From assembly GCA_900549415.1 (NCBI GenBank), contig URNX01000015.1, positions 1 to 64,000 of the forward strand: DNA of 64,000 bases, in the 5' to 3' direction. This document shows positions 1 through 8,088 of the stretch, one piece after another. The DNA comes from an uncultured bacterium (lineage in GTDB: Bacteria > Verrucomicrobiota > Lentisphaeria > Victivallales > UBA1829). Every line of letters begins with the position of its first letter. Position 1 is the stretch's first letter. A program made the position numbers and the translations under genes. Below the pieces are notes generated by a model, which did not search any database, was not told where the DNA came from, and was given only the letters and a program-made list of their open reading frames with translations.

Positions 1-63
1 ATAGGAATCTTTCTTATTTTAAAGAAATCGGTGTAAAACGTAAAAAATGAGGCTGAATGAGTG

Positions 64-147
64 TGGTGCGCGGGAGGGGACTTGAACCCCTACGGATTGC
101 TCCACCGGAACCTAAATCCGGCGCGTCTGCCGTTTCGCCACCCGCGC
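64..147 (-). tRNA. tRNA-Leu (anticodon TAG)
   Basis: Read on the minus strand, the 7-bp acceptor stem GCGCGGG (141-147) pairs with 68-74 and the CCA end is encoded at 64-66. The T loop contains GTTCAAG. The anticodon loop reads TTTAGGT, giving anticodon TAG, which decodes CUN leucine codons. The variable arm is extended, as expected for a class II tRNA. The 63 bases downstream to the window edge contain only A/T-rich sequence with a weak hairpin. Confidence 0.94.
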
Positions 148-155
148 AAAAAATC

Positions 156-491
156 TTATGACGAGATCTGAAGCAAAGCCGAAGCTTTGTCCGCACAGAT
201 CGTGAACATCGACGTGAAACCGCTTAAATCAAAAATCTCACGGACGTTCGGCTGCAGAGAATACAAAATCAGTTTTCCCTGCGCCTGCTGAACTTTCTTC
301 GCAGCTAAAAGAAGAATCCGCAAACCCGCACTGCTGATGTATTTCAGTTTCGAAAAGTCCAGAAGAAGCACATGTTCCGACATCATCGTTTCCGTGAACA
401 CGGCATCCACTTTCGCCGCCGTATCCGAATCCAGTTTGCCGATCAGCTGAATGATGCTGTAACCTTCCCCGGCAACGATATTTGTCTGCAT
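156..491 (-). CDS. STAS-domain anti-sigma factor antagonist
   Basis: This 111-residue protein is a single STAS domain of the SpoIIAA/RsbV type. The conserved helix-start segment KLKYISSAGLRILL holds the serine pair that is normally phosphorylated by a partner kinase. It is the third gene of an apparent three-gene operon, 15 bases after the HATPase gene, with AAAGGAG before the ATG. In known systems the unphosphorylated form binds the anti-sigma factor and frees the sigma factor, and dephosphorylation is by a PP2C phosphatase. Neither a sigma factor nor a phosphatase is encoded nearby, so the target is unknown. The family call is firm; the role is inferred from family. Confidence 0.88.
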   Translation of the reverse strand: MQTNIVAGEGYSIIQLIGKLDSDTAAKVDAVFTETMMSEHVLLLDFSKLKYISSAGLRILLLAAKKVQQAQGKLILYSLQPNVREIFDLSGFTSMFTICADKASALLQISS

Positions 492-506
492 GTCTGCTCC
501 TTTCTC

Positions 507-914
507 TTAACGTCCGATTGTTATGACCAGAATGTTCTTTCCGCCGGCCCGACGGTAGTTCATCGAATCCGAAAGCCGCGCCGTCAGGTAGATTCCGAGT
601 CCGCCTACCGGACGGTTCATCAGATTCTGACTGATGTCCGGGGCGGGACACGCCGTCGGGTCGAATTCATGCCCGTCGTCTGCCAATGTCATTATAACAC
701 AGTTTTCCAGGATTTCAATCCGGATTTCAAGAAAATGTTCCAAAGAATCGTCGTAGGAGTATTTGATGACGTTGGTCGCCATCTCCTCGAACGCCAGGGA
801 AACACTGCACGACGTCCGGCTGTCCAGATGCGCCGCTATCAGAAACCTTTCCACATCGCGGGATACTTTATGGAATGAAACCCGGTTGTTTTTCATCAGT
901 GCGCTGAATTCCAT
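507..914 (-). CDS. RsbW/SpoIIAB-like serine kinase (HATPase_c_2)
   Basis: This 135-residue protein is a GHKL ATP-binding domain of the anti-sigma-kinase type. The N box EEMATNVIKY lies near residues 43-52, the G1 box is seen in DDGHEFDP near 79-86, and the glycine-rich lid GGLGIYLTARLSD is near 104-116. Its length matches stand-alone anti-sigma kinases. It lies between two STAS genes, with gaps of 17 and 15 bases, and GGAGGAG precedes the ATG. The expected role is to phosphorylate the STAS serine and to bind a sigma factor or another output protein. Which of the two STAS proteins it acts on cannot be told from sequence. Confidence 0.87.
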   Translation of the reverse strand: MEFSALMKNNRVSFHKVSRDVERFLIAAHLDSRTSCSVSLAFEEMATNVIKYSYDDSLEHFLEIRIEILENCVIMTLADDGHEFDPTACPAPDISQNLMNRPVGGLGIYLTARLSDSMNYRRAGGKNILVITIGR

Positions 915-931
915 AAAGTTTCTCCTCCGGG

Positions 932-1279
932 TCAGGATTGCGGGGCGACCAGGCGCATCGCTTCGCCGAGGTCGTTGGTGATCGGACAGCTTTGCGCGAA
1001 GCCCGCGGCGGCGAGTTCGCCCGCCACAAACGGCTGCGGATTGTACAGCACAAGCTTCGCTCCGTGCGTTTTGAGTTCCTGCGCCGCGACCTGCAAGGTG
1101 CGGAGACCAAGCGAGGAGATGAAATCCATCTCGGTCATATCCAGAATCGCCGGAAGTTTACGGTCCGTGACGTTCCGTTTGAAATCTTCAAACACCTCCG
1201 CTACGCCTTCGCAGTCAAAACGGCCTGAAAGCGCGACGTGGGTGCTGTGTTCGTCATTGTTGATGATTTTGAGTTTCAT
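932..1279 (-). CDS. STAS-domain anti-sigma factor antagonist (first of pair)
   Basis: This 115-residue STAS-domain protein is the first gene of the STAS-kinase-STAS operon. The signature MDFISSLGLRTLQ carries a serine pair at the position phosphorylated in SpoIIAA/RsbV proteins. It differs clearly in sequence from the third gene of the operon, so the two are old paralogues and not a recent duplication. A promoter with TTGACT and TACATT boxes sits at 1318-1345. It overlaps the 3' end of the upstream PHP gene, so the operon can be expressed on its own. Confidence 0.87.
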   Translation of the reverse strand: MKLKIINNDEHSTHVALSGRFDCEGVAEVFEDFKRNVTDRKLPAILDMTEMDFISSLGLRTLQVAAQELKTHGAKLVLYNPQPFVAGELAAAGFAQSCPITNDLGEAMRLVAPQS

Positions 1280-1317
1280 AAACTGTCAACTCCGGATATT
1301 TTACCTGTCTTTCTGAT

Positions 1318-1345
1318 AATGTAGCGCCGTTTTTCAAAAAGTCAA
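1318..1345 (-). promoter_or_regulatory. Promoter of the STAS-kinase-STAS operon
   Basis: On the minus strand a -35 box TTGACT (1340-1345) and a -10 box TACATT (1318-1323) are separated by 16 bases. The start codon of the first STAS gene is at 1279. Confidence 0.6.
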
Positions 1346-2178
1346 TTTTTTTTCAGCATGCCCGGCGAGGCGAGAATTTCCCGCGCGACGTCGTAATTGT
1401 GAATCGCAAGTCCGTGCTTTTCCGCGAACCGGAAGCAGTCGCCGATATTCCCCCGGACGTCCTGCGGGCGGTGCGCGTCGGAACCGGCGACGGCTTTCAC
1501 GCCGCATTCCGCGGCGAGTTCCCAGACCGGATCCCACGGGTACATCATGCGCGTCGAGCCGTCCGGAAGAAGGGTGCGCGGTTTGCGCATGCCGTAGGCG
1601 TTGATTTCAACCGGGACTCCGAGCGACGCCGACGCCTCCATGACTTCGCGGTAGAGCGCGGCGATTTCCGGCGTCCAGAACGGCGTGCGGAATGCGGTCA
1701 GATCGGGATGTGCGAGGTAGCGGATCAGTCCCGTTTCCATGAGACGGATCGCGCATTTCATGTAGCGGCGGACACCCTCAAGCGTGAGCGTGCCGTCCGC
1801 GTTGCGGTAATCCTGTTCATTGCTGATCCAGTGGACTCCGCCGATGAGGTAGTCGAACCGGTACTCCCCGAAGAAAAGGTCTTCGTAATATGCCACGCCG
1901 AGATCCTCGAAAAAGTCGATTTCGGAACCGAGGAGAATGGTCAGCTGCGGGAATTTCCGTTTTGCTTCGCGGACGTCGCGGACATAATCGGGAAGTTCGC
2001 TGAATTCCATGCGGCTGGAGCCGTTGCGTCCGTCGGGGAAGGGGGAGTGGTCGGAAAAACCGAGAATCCGGATTCCCTGCTTCACCGCTTCGGCGCAGTA
2101 TTCGTCCACCGTGCCCGATGCGTGTTTGCAGCGGAACGTGTGCGTGTGAAGATTTGTCAGCGGTATATCAGTATTCAT
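1342..2178 (-). CDS. PHP-domain histidinol-phosphatase-like protein
   Basis: This 278-residue protein belongs to the polymerase-and-histidinol-phosphatase (PHP) metal-dependent phosphoesterases, HisJ/HisK type. Candidate metal ligands are visible in order: LHTHT near residue 10, FSDHSP near 42, GSEIDFF near 84, GGVHW near 113, AHPDL near 156 and GSDAHRP near 232. The size fits histidinol-phosphatase, which makes histidinol in histidine synthesis, but no other his gene is present. Another phosphoester substrate is therefore possible. It has its own promoter at 2200-2227. Confidence 0.83.
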   Translation of the reverse strand: MNTDIPLTNLHTHTFRCKHASGTVDEYCAEAVKQGIRILGFSDHSPFPDGRNGSSRMEFSELPDYVRDVREAKRKFPQLTILLGSEIDFFEDLGVAYYEDLFFGEYRFDYLIGGVHWISNEQDYRNADGTLTLEGVRRYMKCAIRLMETGLIRYLAHPDLTAFRTPFWTPEIAALYREVMEASASLGVPVEINAYGMRKPRTLLPDGSTRMMYPWDPVWELAAECGVKAVAGSDAHRPQDVRGNIGDCFRFAEKHGLAIHNYDVAREILASPGMLKKN

Positions 2179-2199
2179 GGAGGAACCTCATTTTCCGGT

Positions 2200-2227
2200 A
2201 ATATACCGCCGGAATTTTAAAAATCAA
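2200..2227 (-). promoter_or_regulatory. Promoter of the PHP phosphatase gene
   Basis: TTGATT (2222-2227) and TATATT (2200-2205) are spaced by 16 bases on the minus strand, 22 bases upstream of the start at 2178. The -35 box starts just past the stop codon region of the cobO-type gene. Confidence 0.6.
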
Positions 2228-2744
2228 TCCCTTTCCGCGCGGGAATTCCGCGCTCGTAGGGATGGCGAACGGCTTTGATTTCGGAAACGAGATCACTCAT
2301 CTCCAGAAGTTCCCGCGGCGCATGGCGTCCGGTGATCATGACATTCAGATCGGGACGCCGCGAGCGGAGCGCATTCAGCACTTCATCAAGGGGAAGCCAT
2401 TTGTAGTGAAGCGCGATGTTGAGTTCATCGAAAACCACGAGCTGCCAGCGCGGCGAGAGGAGCTCCTTTTCCGCGCGGGTCCAGCCCTGACGCGCGAGCG
2501 CGGCGTGGTCTCCCGGTTCCCATGACGCTCCCGCGCCGAGCTGGGCGAATTCGAGATTCGGCGCATGGAGCGAATCGAAAAAACGCTTTTCTCCCGTCTC
2601 CATCGTTCCCTTGACGAACTGGAGGAGGAGCACGTTCCAGCCCCAGCCGAGCGCGCGGATCGCGGTTCCGAATGCGCTGGTCGACTTTCCCTTGCCGTTG
2701 CCCGTGACATTCAGGAGCAGTCCTTTTGCGGATTCGTCAAGCAT
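2217..2744 (-). CDS. cobO: Cob(I)yrinic acid a,c-diamide adenosyltransferase
   Basis: This 175-residue protein of the CobO/BtuR family transfers the adenosyl group of ATP to cobalt in corrinoids. The P-loop GNGKGKST lies near residues 11-18, VVFDELN is the Walker B-like segment near 105, and ITGRHAP is near 132. I chose the ATG at 2744 because the product then starts just before the P-loop, as in family members. This start overlaps the stop of the upstream oxidoreductase by 8 bases, which suggests translational coupling. The open frame extends further upstream inside that gene, but that part has no family match. No other cobalamin gene is nearby, so corrinoid salvage is likelier than full synthesis. 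Confidence 0.88.
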   Translation of the reverse strand: MLDESAKGLLLNVTGNGKGKSTSAFGTAIRALGWGWNVLLLQFVKGTMETGEKRFFDSLHAPNLEFAQLGAGASWEPGDHAALARQGWTRAEKELLSPRWQLVVFDELNIALHYKWLPLDEVLNALRSRRPDLNVMITGRHAPRELLEMSDLVSEIKAVRHPYERGIPARKGIDF

Positions 2745-3846
2745 GAAGCAGGCCTTTTCTGTTGAATTTCGGACAGCCGAAGCCGAGTCCGGTGACGATC
2801 GGACGGAAGCAGGCGTTGCAGGTGATGCAGCGGGCGCGGAAGGCGTCTTCAAGCTCCCAGCGGCGGATGAGGTCGGGTTCGGAAATCAGCGGGCGGCTCA
2901 GCGAGACAAAATCGCATGCGTCTTCGCGGAGCAGCCGTTCCGCGGTTTCGGGGTAGCGGATTCCGCCCACGAGAATTACCGGAATTGAGAGCTGCGCCTT
3001 GATGCGCTTCGCCGCCTCCTCGTAATAACTTTTTTCTTCCGCAGAGGCCGGATTCACCGTGCGGACGGGCGAGAGTTTCGGGCCAGACGCGGGGAGTCCG
3101 CCGGAGAGTTCCACTCCGTCCAGCCCGCGTTTTTCGAGTTCGCGGCAGACCTGCGCGCATTCATCGGCGGAGAACCCGCCCGCGACAAAGTCCTCGGAAT
3201 TGATTTTGATCAGCACGGGGAAAGCGTCGCCGACGGCTTTGCGCACGGCATCGTAGACGCGCAGCAGAAGCCGCATCCGGTTTTCAAGCGGGCCGCCGTA
3301 TTCATCGGTGCGCTTGTTGTAGAACGGCGAGAGAAACTGACTGAGCAGGTATCCGTGTGCGGCATGAATCTGAACCGCGTCGAACCCGCCCTTCCGCGCA
3401 AGTTCTGCGGCGCGGGCGAACGCATCGACGAGGCCGTCGATCTCCGCAGGAGTCGCTTCGCGGGTATCGCCTTTTTTGGGGATCGTGAACGCGGAAGGGC
3501 CGATCGCCGTCGCCGGATTGGAGGCGTTGCAGCCGCCGTGCGCAAGCTGGAGTGCGATCTTTCCGCCGTTTTCGTGGACGACGTCCGTTGCGACGCGCCA
3601 GAGATCGACCGCTTCCGGTTTTGCCGCCGCCTGTTTTACCGATGCTTTGCCTTCGGGCGAAACATAGGTATGCCCGGAGATGATGAGCCCGACTCCGTCC
3701 TTCGCGAGCCTGCCGTAGAGATCCGCGAGTGCGGGCGTGTAGAGCCCTTCCGCATCGGCGAGCCCCTCGTGAGTCGCCGAACGGACAAAGCGGTTGCGGA
3801 GCAGAAGTCCGCCGAGAAATGTCGATTCAAAAAGATGTTTTTCCAT
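2737..3846 (-). CDS. NADH:flavin oxidoreductase, Old Yellow Enzyme family
   Basis: This 369-residue protein is an FMN-dependent TIM-barrel oxidoreductase. The barrel motifs are LQLAHGGC near residue 100, IHAAHGYLLSQFLSPFYNKR near 160-179, and the phosphate-binding VGGIRYPETA near 293-302. A cysteine group, CITCNACF followed by a later cysteine, lies near residues 339-360. It resembles the iron-sulfur site of 2,4-dienoyl-CoA reductase and BaiH-type members, but here the protein stops soon after it. The second FAD/NAD domain of those enzymes is absent. The substrate, an enone or dienone, cannot be read from sequence. Confidence 0.86.
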   Translation of the reverse strand: MEKHLFESTFLGGLLLRNRFVRSATHEGLADAEGLYTPALADLYGRLAKDGVGLIISGHTYVSPEGKASVKQAAAKPEAVDLWRVATDVVHENGGKIALQLAHGGCNASNPATAIGPSAFTIPKKGDTREATPAEIDGLVDAFARAAELARKGGFDAVQIHAAHGYLLSQFLSPFYNKRTDEYGGPLENRMRLLLRVYDAVRKAVGDAFPVLIKINSEDFVAGGFSADECAQVCRELEKRGLDGVELSGGLPASGPKLSPVRTVNPASAEEKSYYEEAAKRIKAQLSIPVILVGGIRYPETAERLLREDACDFVSLSRPLISEPDLIRRWELEDAFRARCITCNACFRPIVTGLGFGCPKFNRKGLLHA

Positions 3847-3885
3847 AAAAAACTCCCCCGTTTTCCGGATAACGTACTTCGTTTA

Positions 3886-3913
3886 TTGAAAAAATCAACT
3901 TCCCGTGTATATT
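3886..3913 (+). promoter_or_regulatory. Promoter of the polysaccharide deacetylase gene
   Basis: TTGAAA (3886-3891) and TATATT (3908-3913) are spaced by 16 bases. A second GTGTATATT copy follows at 3918-3926 and could serve as an alternative -10 box. The ATG at 3948 has AAAGGAG upstream. Confidence 0.55.
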
Positions 3914-3947
3914 AAAGTGTATATTAAATCTGCAAAAAGGAGTTTTT

Positions 3948-4601
3948 ATGCGGAAAACAGTCATTCTCACTTTCGACGACGCCGTAACGAGTCAGTACAC
4001 CTCCGTTGCGCCCCTGCTGAAGCGTCTTGGTTTCGGAGCGACCTTTTTCATCTGCCGTTTCAACGACGAGTGGCGCAAACAGCATTCGGACCATCTGCTC
4101 GCCGCGGAGCAGATCCGCGCGCTGGATCAAATGGGATTCGAGATCGGCAATCACACGTGGAATCATCCCGATCTGCGCACGTGCGACGCCGCGACGATTG
4201 CGAGGGAGCTGGATGATCTGAATGCATTTCTTGCGGAAGCCGGCGTTGCGAAACCGGTCAGCTTTGCGTATCCGGGCGGACCGTTCGCCGCGAACGCGGT
4301 CCCACAGATTCGCGAACGCGGTTTCCTCTGCGCGCGCTCGACGGAACAGCGCACGTTCAACAAAAAGTGCGACGACTGGATGAATCTTCCCTCATTCCCG
4401 ATTCAGGGCGACGACCGCCGGCTTTTCCTGGACGCTGTGGCAAAAGCGGATGGCGACGAGGCGGTCTGCATTCTTTTCCATGGAGTTCCCGACCGTGTTC
4501 ATCCGTGGGTCAACACGGAGTTTGCTCTCTTCGAGGAGTATATGAACTATCTGAAGGAGAATGATTTCCGAGTTGTCAGTCTCCGGGATTACCTTGCGTA
4601 A
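3948..4601 (+). CDS. Polysaccharide deacetylase (NodB homology)
   Basis: This 217-residue protein is a carbohydrate esterase family 4-like deacetylase, removing N- or O-acetyl groups from a glycan. Motif 1 is TFDDA near residues 8-12, with the catalytic-base and metal aspartates. Motif 2 is NHTWNHPDL near 67-75, giving the two zinc histidines. FAYPGG near 105 is motif 3. There is no signal peptide or membrane segment, so it is either cytosolic or acts on small sugars. It is monocistronic, with its own promoter, and is followed by a LacI-type regulator on the same strand. Confidence 0.85.
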   Translation: MRKTVILTFDDAVTSQYTSVAPLLKRLGFGATFFICRFNDEWRKQHSDHLLAAEQIRALDQMGFEIGNHTWNHPDLRTCDAATIARELDDLNAFLAEAGVAKPVSFAYPGGPFAANAVPQIRERGFLCARSTEQRTFNKKCDDWMNLPSFPIQGDDRRLFLDAVAKADGDEAVCILFHGVPDRVHPWVNTEFALFEEYMNYLKENDFRVVSLRDYLA

Positions 4602-4691
4602 CGGTTATCCTGAGACAGAGATTCTTCGGCTTCGGGCAGTTCTGAACAGCCGCTTTCTCCGTTTTCTTTCCGGAATCTTGCGTTCCGGGGG

Positions 4692-4719
4692 TTGCTTTTC
4701 CGGAGAAAAAGGTTATAGT
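4692..4719 (+). promoter_or_regulatory. Promoter of the LacI-type regulator gene
   Basis: TTGCTT (4692-4697) and TATAGT (4714-4719) are spaced by 16 bases. The start codon at 4763 is preceded by GGGAG. Confidence 0.5.
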
Positions 4720-4762
4720 GCAAATGAAGCAATAAAAACGAAAATATTCAGGGAGCTGCCCC

Positions 4763-5713
4763 ATGAAGATTCAGGAAATCGCAAAGTTGACCGGCGTGTC
4801 ACCGTCGACCGTGTCCCGCGTGTTCAGTCACCACCCGAACATCCGCGAGGATGTGCGGGAACGCGTCTTCGCCGTCGCAAAACAGTATTCGTATCATCCG
4901 CGTCTTTCCACAAAACAGCGGAACGTGGTGATCATCACTCCGTACGAATCGGTCTATCCGGTGCAGTGCTGCGTGGAAATGCTTCTGATGGCGCTCACGC
5001 ACGAGCTGCCCGGACACGGGTTCCGTCTGGAAATTCTCCCGCAGGACAACCTCGAGCGGCTCGACCGCATTCAGTTCTGCGCGGCGGTTGCGATCGGCGC
5101 GGAGCCGCGCGAGTTCAAAAACTGGGAAAAACGTTTTTCCGTCCCCCTCGTCATCGTCGACCGCAACGCCGAAAAGGACTACCCCGGAGTCTGGCTCGTC
5201 CGCTCCGATGAGGAGCAGGCGATGGAACTTGCCGTGGCGCATCTGCACGAACGCGGCTGCAAAAAAATCGGCTGCATTGTTCACGGCGCGCCGGGGACCG
5301 GAAACGCGGACATCCGCCATCAGGCGATCCGGAAGTCGCTCACGACGCACGGGTATCCGGCGGACGACGCGCTGATTCATTACTCTTCCGACGATCATTA
5401 CGTGGAGCTCATCGGCAAGCTGCTGCGGCGCGGCGTCGACGCGCTGTTCTGTCCGGGCGGAAGCGGCGGGATCATTGCGGCGTATGCGCTTTCACTGTTC
5501 GGCCGCCATGTCCCGGACGAGGTTTCGCTGATCGCCTCGGAGCAGACTTTTTTTTCGCGGTACGGCATTCCGCCGCAGACGACGATTTCGCCGGACTACA
5601 AGGCGCTTGCCGCCGCGGCCGCCGACCTCATAGAGGCGCGCATCGAAAACCGGAAATTCGCGCGGCGCACCGTCCTGCCCTATATTCTGAATGTGCGCGA
5701 AAGTGTGAAGTAA
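4763..5713 (+). CDS. LacI-family transcriptional regulator
   Basis: This 316-residue regulator has an N-terminal helix-turn-helix, IQEIAKLTGVSPSTVSRVF, in the first 21 residues. The hinge follows, then a periplasmic-binding-protein-like sugar-sensing domain. The segment CKKIGCIVHG near 170 and the ISPDY segment near 272 are typical of the effector domain. Its target cannot be named. The neighbouring deacetylase gene is a candidate, but each gene has its own promoter and I see no clear shared operator. Confidence 0.88.
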   Translation: MKIQEIAKLTGVSPSTVSRVFSHHPNIREDVRERVFAVAKQYSYHPRLSTKQRNVVIITPYESVYPVQCCVEMLLMALTHELPGHGFRLEILPQDNLERLDRIQFCAAVAIGAEPREFKNWEKRFSVPLVIVDRNAEKDYPGVWLVRSDEEQAMELAVAHLHERGCKKIGCIVHGAPGTGNADIRHQAIRKSLTTHGYPADDALIHYSSDDHYVELIGKLLRRGVDALFCPGGSGGIIAAYALSLFGRHVPDEVSLIASEQTFFSRYGIPPQTTISPDYKALAAAAADLIEARIENRKFARRTVLPYILNVRESVK

Positions 5714-5789
5714 TTTTTCAAACTCCGCTTTCATTTTCGGAAATCGGCTTTATATTAAAACAACCAATTCAAATACTGGAGAACAGAAC

Positions 5790-6818
5790 ATGGCGAAAGT
5801 GCGTGTTGCAATTGTCGGCGCGTCCGGTTATGCGGGCGAGGAGCTGATCCGTCTTCTCACCGGACATCCCAATGTGGAGCTCCGCATCATCACCTCCCGT
5901 CAGAATGCGGGGAAGGACATCTCCGAGATCTTTCCGCGTTTCTACGGACTCAATCTGAAATTCACCGCGCCGGACGTTGCGCAGATTGCCGCCGAATGCG
6001 ACGCCGCGTTCCTCGCGCTTCCGCACGGACTCGCCTCCGAATACGCCATTCCGCTGATGAAATCCGGCGTGCGCGTGTTCGACATCAGCGCGGACTTCCG
6101 TCTCCGTTCCACCGCCAAGTACAAAGAGTATTACGGCAAGGAGCATCCCGCGCCGGAGCTCCTGAAACAGGCGGTCTACGGCTCCCCCGAACGCTATCGC
6201 GAGCAGATTAAAAACGCCGCGTTCATCGCATGTCCGGGCTGCTACCCGACAAGCATCATTCTCGCAACCGCGCCGCTTCTCAAGGCGGGACTCGTCGAGA
6301 CGAAGGACATCATCATCGCCTCGATGAGCGGAGTGACGGGCGCCGGACGCAAGGTCGATCTCCCGTACATCTATCCCGAATGCAACGAAAGCATCCGCGC
6401 CTACGGCCCGGTCGGACACCGCCATCTTCCCGAGATCGAGCAGGAACTCGCCGTTGCCGCCGGAGTTCCGGAACTTGCCGTCAACTTCATCCCGCATCTG
6501 ACCCCGATGAACCGCGGCATCAACTCCACGATCATCCTCCAGCCGACTGCGAAGTGCACGAAGGAGGCCGTCGAGCAGGTCTATCGCGAAACCTACGGGA
6601 ACGAGCGTTTCGTGAAAGTTCTGCCCGCGGGAAAGCTGCCCGATACGAAGCATGTCACCATGACGAACCGCTGCGAAATCGGTTTTGCTCTCGATGCGCA
6701 TACGAACAAGCTGCTGGTTTTCAGCTGCATCGACAATCTGACCAAAGGCGCTTCCGGTCAGGCGGTTCAGTGCATGAACATCCGCTTCGGCATGGACGAG
6801 GGACTCGGTCTCTGCTGA
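5790..6818 (+). CDS. argC: N-acetyl-gamma-glutamyl-phosphate reductase
   Basis: This 342-residue enzyme reduces N-acetylglutamyl phosphate to the semialdehyde, the third step of arginine synthesis. The N-terminal NAD(P)-binding glycine motif is VGASGYAGEEL at residues 9-19. The catalytic cysteine is in ACPGCYPTS near 147-155, and the C-terminal region has HLTPMNRG near 235. Length and motifs fit the long ArgC type. No other arginine gene is in the window. A rho-independent terminator follows 32 bases after the stop. Confidence 0.95.
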   Translation: MAKVRVAIVGASGYAGEELIRLLTGHPNVELRIITSRQNAGKDISEIFPRFYGLNLKFTAPDVAQIAAECDAAFLALPHGLASEYAIPLMKSGVRVFDISADFRLRSTAKYKEYYGKEHPAPELLKQAVYGSPERYREQIKNAAFIACPGCYPTSIILATAPLLKAGLVETKDIIIASMSGVTGAGRKVDLPYIYPECNESIRAYGPVGHRHLPEIEQELAVAAGVPELAVNFIPHLTPMNRGINSTIILQPTAKCTKEAVEQVYRETYGNERFVKVLPAGKLPDTKHVTMTNRCEIGFALDAHTNKLLVFSCIDNLTKGASGQAVQCMNIRFGMDEGLGLC

Positions 6819-6850
6819 AGCTTTCCGTTTTCCATCGGATCAATAAAAAA

Positions 6851-6889
6851 ACAGCCGTCGGTTTTGAATTCCGGCGGCTGTTTCGTTTT
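6851..6889 (+). terminator. Rho-independent terminator after argC
   Basis: An 11-bp stem (6851-6861 with 6871-6881, one G-T pair) with a 9-base loop is followed by a T-rich tract. The A-run before it means it could also stop minus-strand transcription from the parvulin gene, whose stop is at 6905. Confidence 0.85.
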
Positions 6890-6904
6890 AAAGCCTGATG
6901 CGGA

Positions 6905-8011
6905 TCAGAATTCCGCGATTTTCAGCTTCATGTCTTTCTTCGCCTGATCAACGGCGGCTTTGACCTTTTCTTCGAGCTGCTTGGACATGAGGAAGTCGTG
7001 GATATTGCCTTTGACTTCTGCAAGCGGACGATAGCTGCTTTCCGTCTTGTCGGTAACCTTGATGATGTGATAACCGAACTGGGTCTTGACGATTTCGGAC
7101 ATTTCACCCTTCTTGAGAGCGAACGCGGTTTTTTCGAATTCCGGAACCATCATGCCCTTCTGGAATTTTCCGAGCGAGCCTTTGGAGGATTTTCCGGAGG
7201 GACAGGCGGATTCCTTTTCTGCGAGTTCGCCGAAATCGGCGCCCTGTTTGAGCTTGGCAAGAATCGCTTTCGCTTTGGCGAGCGCATCGGCTTCCGCTTT
7301 CGCGACGGCGGCGTTGTCTTTCTCCTTGCCTGCGGGAATTTCAGGACGGATCAGGATGTGGGAAGCGGTGACGGTTTCCTGAGTCTGGAATTCCTTCTGA
7401 TGTTCGCGGTAGAACTTTTCGACATCCGCATCGGAGACTTTGCACTGCGGTTCGATTTTCTCTTTCAGGAACGTGGCGAGAGCCGCGGCTTTCTGAGCCA
7501 TTGGATCGGAGGAAATTTCCTTTTTGTAAGAGGCAACGGTCTTGTTCTGAGCTTTGAGATTGGACTCAAATGTTTTGCGTGAGTCTTCCGGAACCTGGCT
7601 GAGCATCTTGTCGAACTGCTGTTCAACGATGGCCGCAGAGGGCTTGTAACCGTTTTTCTCTGCAAGGGAGAAGAGAATTTCGCGATCGACCATGGATTGA
7701 ACCATGTTTTTGACGATCTGCTTGAGCTGGGGAGCGGGAATCTGGGCGAGGGCACCTTCCGGAACCTGTCCGGTGAGTTCCTTGAGGAATGCCGCTTTCG
7801 TCAGCTTCATTCCGTTTCCTTCCGCGAGGACTTCAGGGAGGAATGCGAGAGCTTCCGCATTTGTGACCTGTTTTTTCGCCGGAGCCGCCGCCTTCTGAGC
7901 CGCCGGGGCGGGTTTCGGAGCCGGAGCTTTCTGAGCGGGAGTCTGGGCGGACGCTGCAAATGCGAGCGCGGGGATTGCCGCAGCAATCATAAGTTTTCTG
8001 GCGATGTTCAT
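6905..8011 (-). CDS. Secreted peptidyl-prolyl isomerase (SurA/PrsA-like parvulin)
   Basis: This 368-residue protein starts with a signal peptide ending near AFAASA, then a proline/alanine/lysine-rich linker. A SurA-like helical chaperone region covers about residues 60-205. A parvulin domain at about 215-330 begins with TASHILIRPE and contains SSKGSLGKFQKGMMVPEFE and GYHIIKVTDK. The expected role is folding of exported proteins in the periplasm. I chose the ATG at 8011 because it gives a clean signal peptide and has AAAGG upstream. It is the last gene of the run from cdaA. Confidence 0.88.
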   Translation of the reverse strand: MNIARKLMIAAAIPALAFAASAQTPAQKAPAPKPAPAAQKAAAPAKKQVTNAEALAFLPEVLAEGNGMKLTKAAFLKELTGQVPEGALAQIPAPQLKQIVKNMVQSMVDREILFSLAEKNGYKPSAAIVEQQFDKMLSQVPEDSRKTFESNLKAQNKTVASYKKEISSDPMAQKAAALATFLKEKIEPQCKVSDADVEKFYREHQKEFQTQETVTASHILIRPEIPAGKEKDNAAVAKAEADALAKAKAILAKLKQGADFGELAEKESACPSGKSSKGSLGKFQKGMMVPEFEKTAFALKKGEMSEIVKTQFGYHIIKVTDKTESSYRPLAEVKGNIHDFLMSKQLEEKVKAAVDQAKKDMKLKIAEF

Positions 8012-8088
8012 TTTGAGCCTTTCTGTTTTCCGGTTTCCCGGAGAGTTTTTTATTTGAAACGATTGATTCTCTGTTTCTGACAAAGAGT

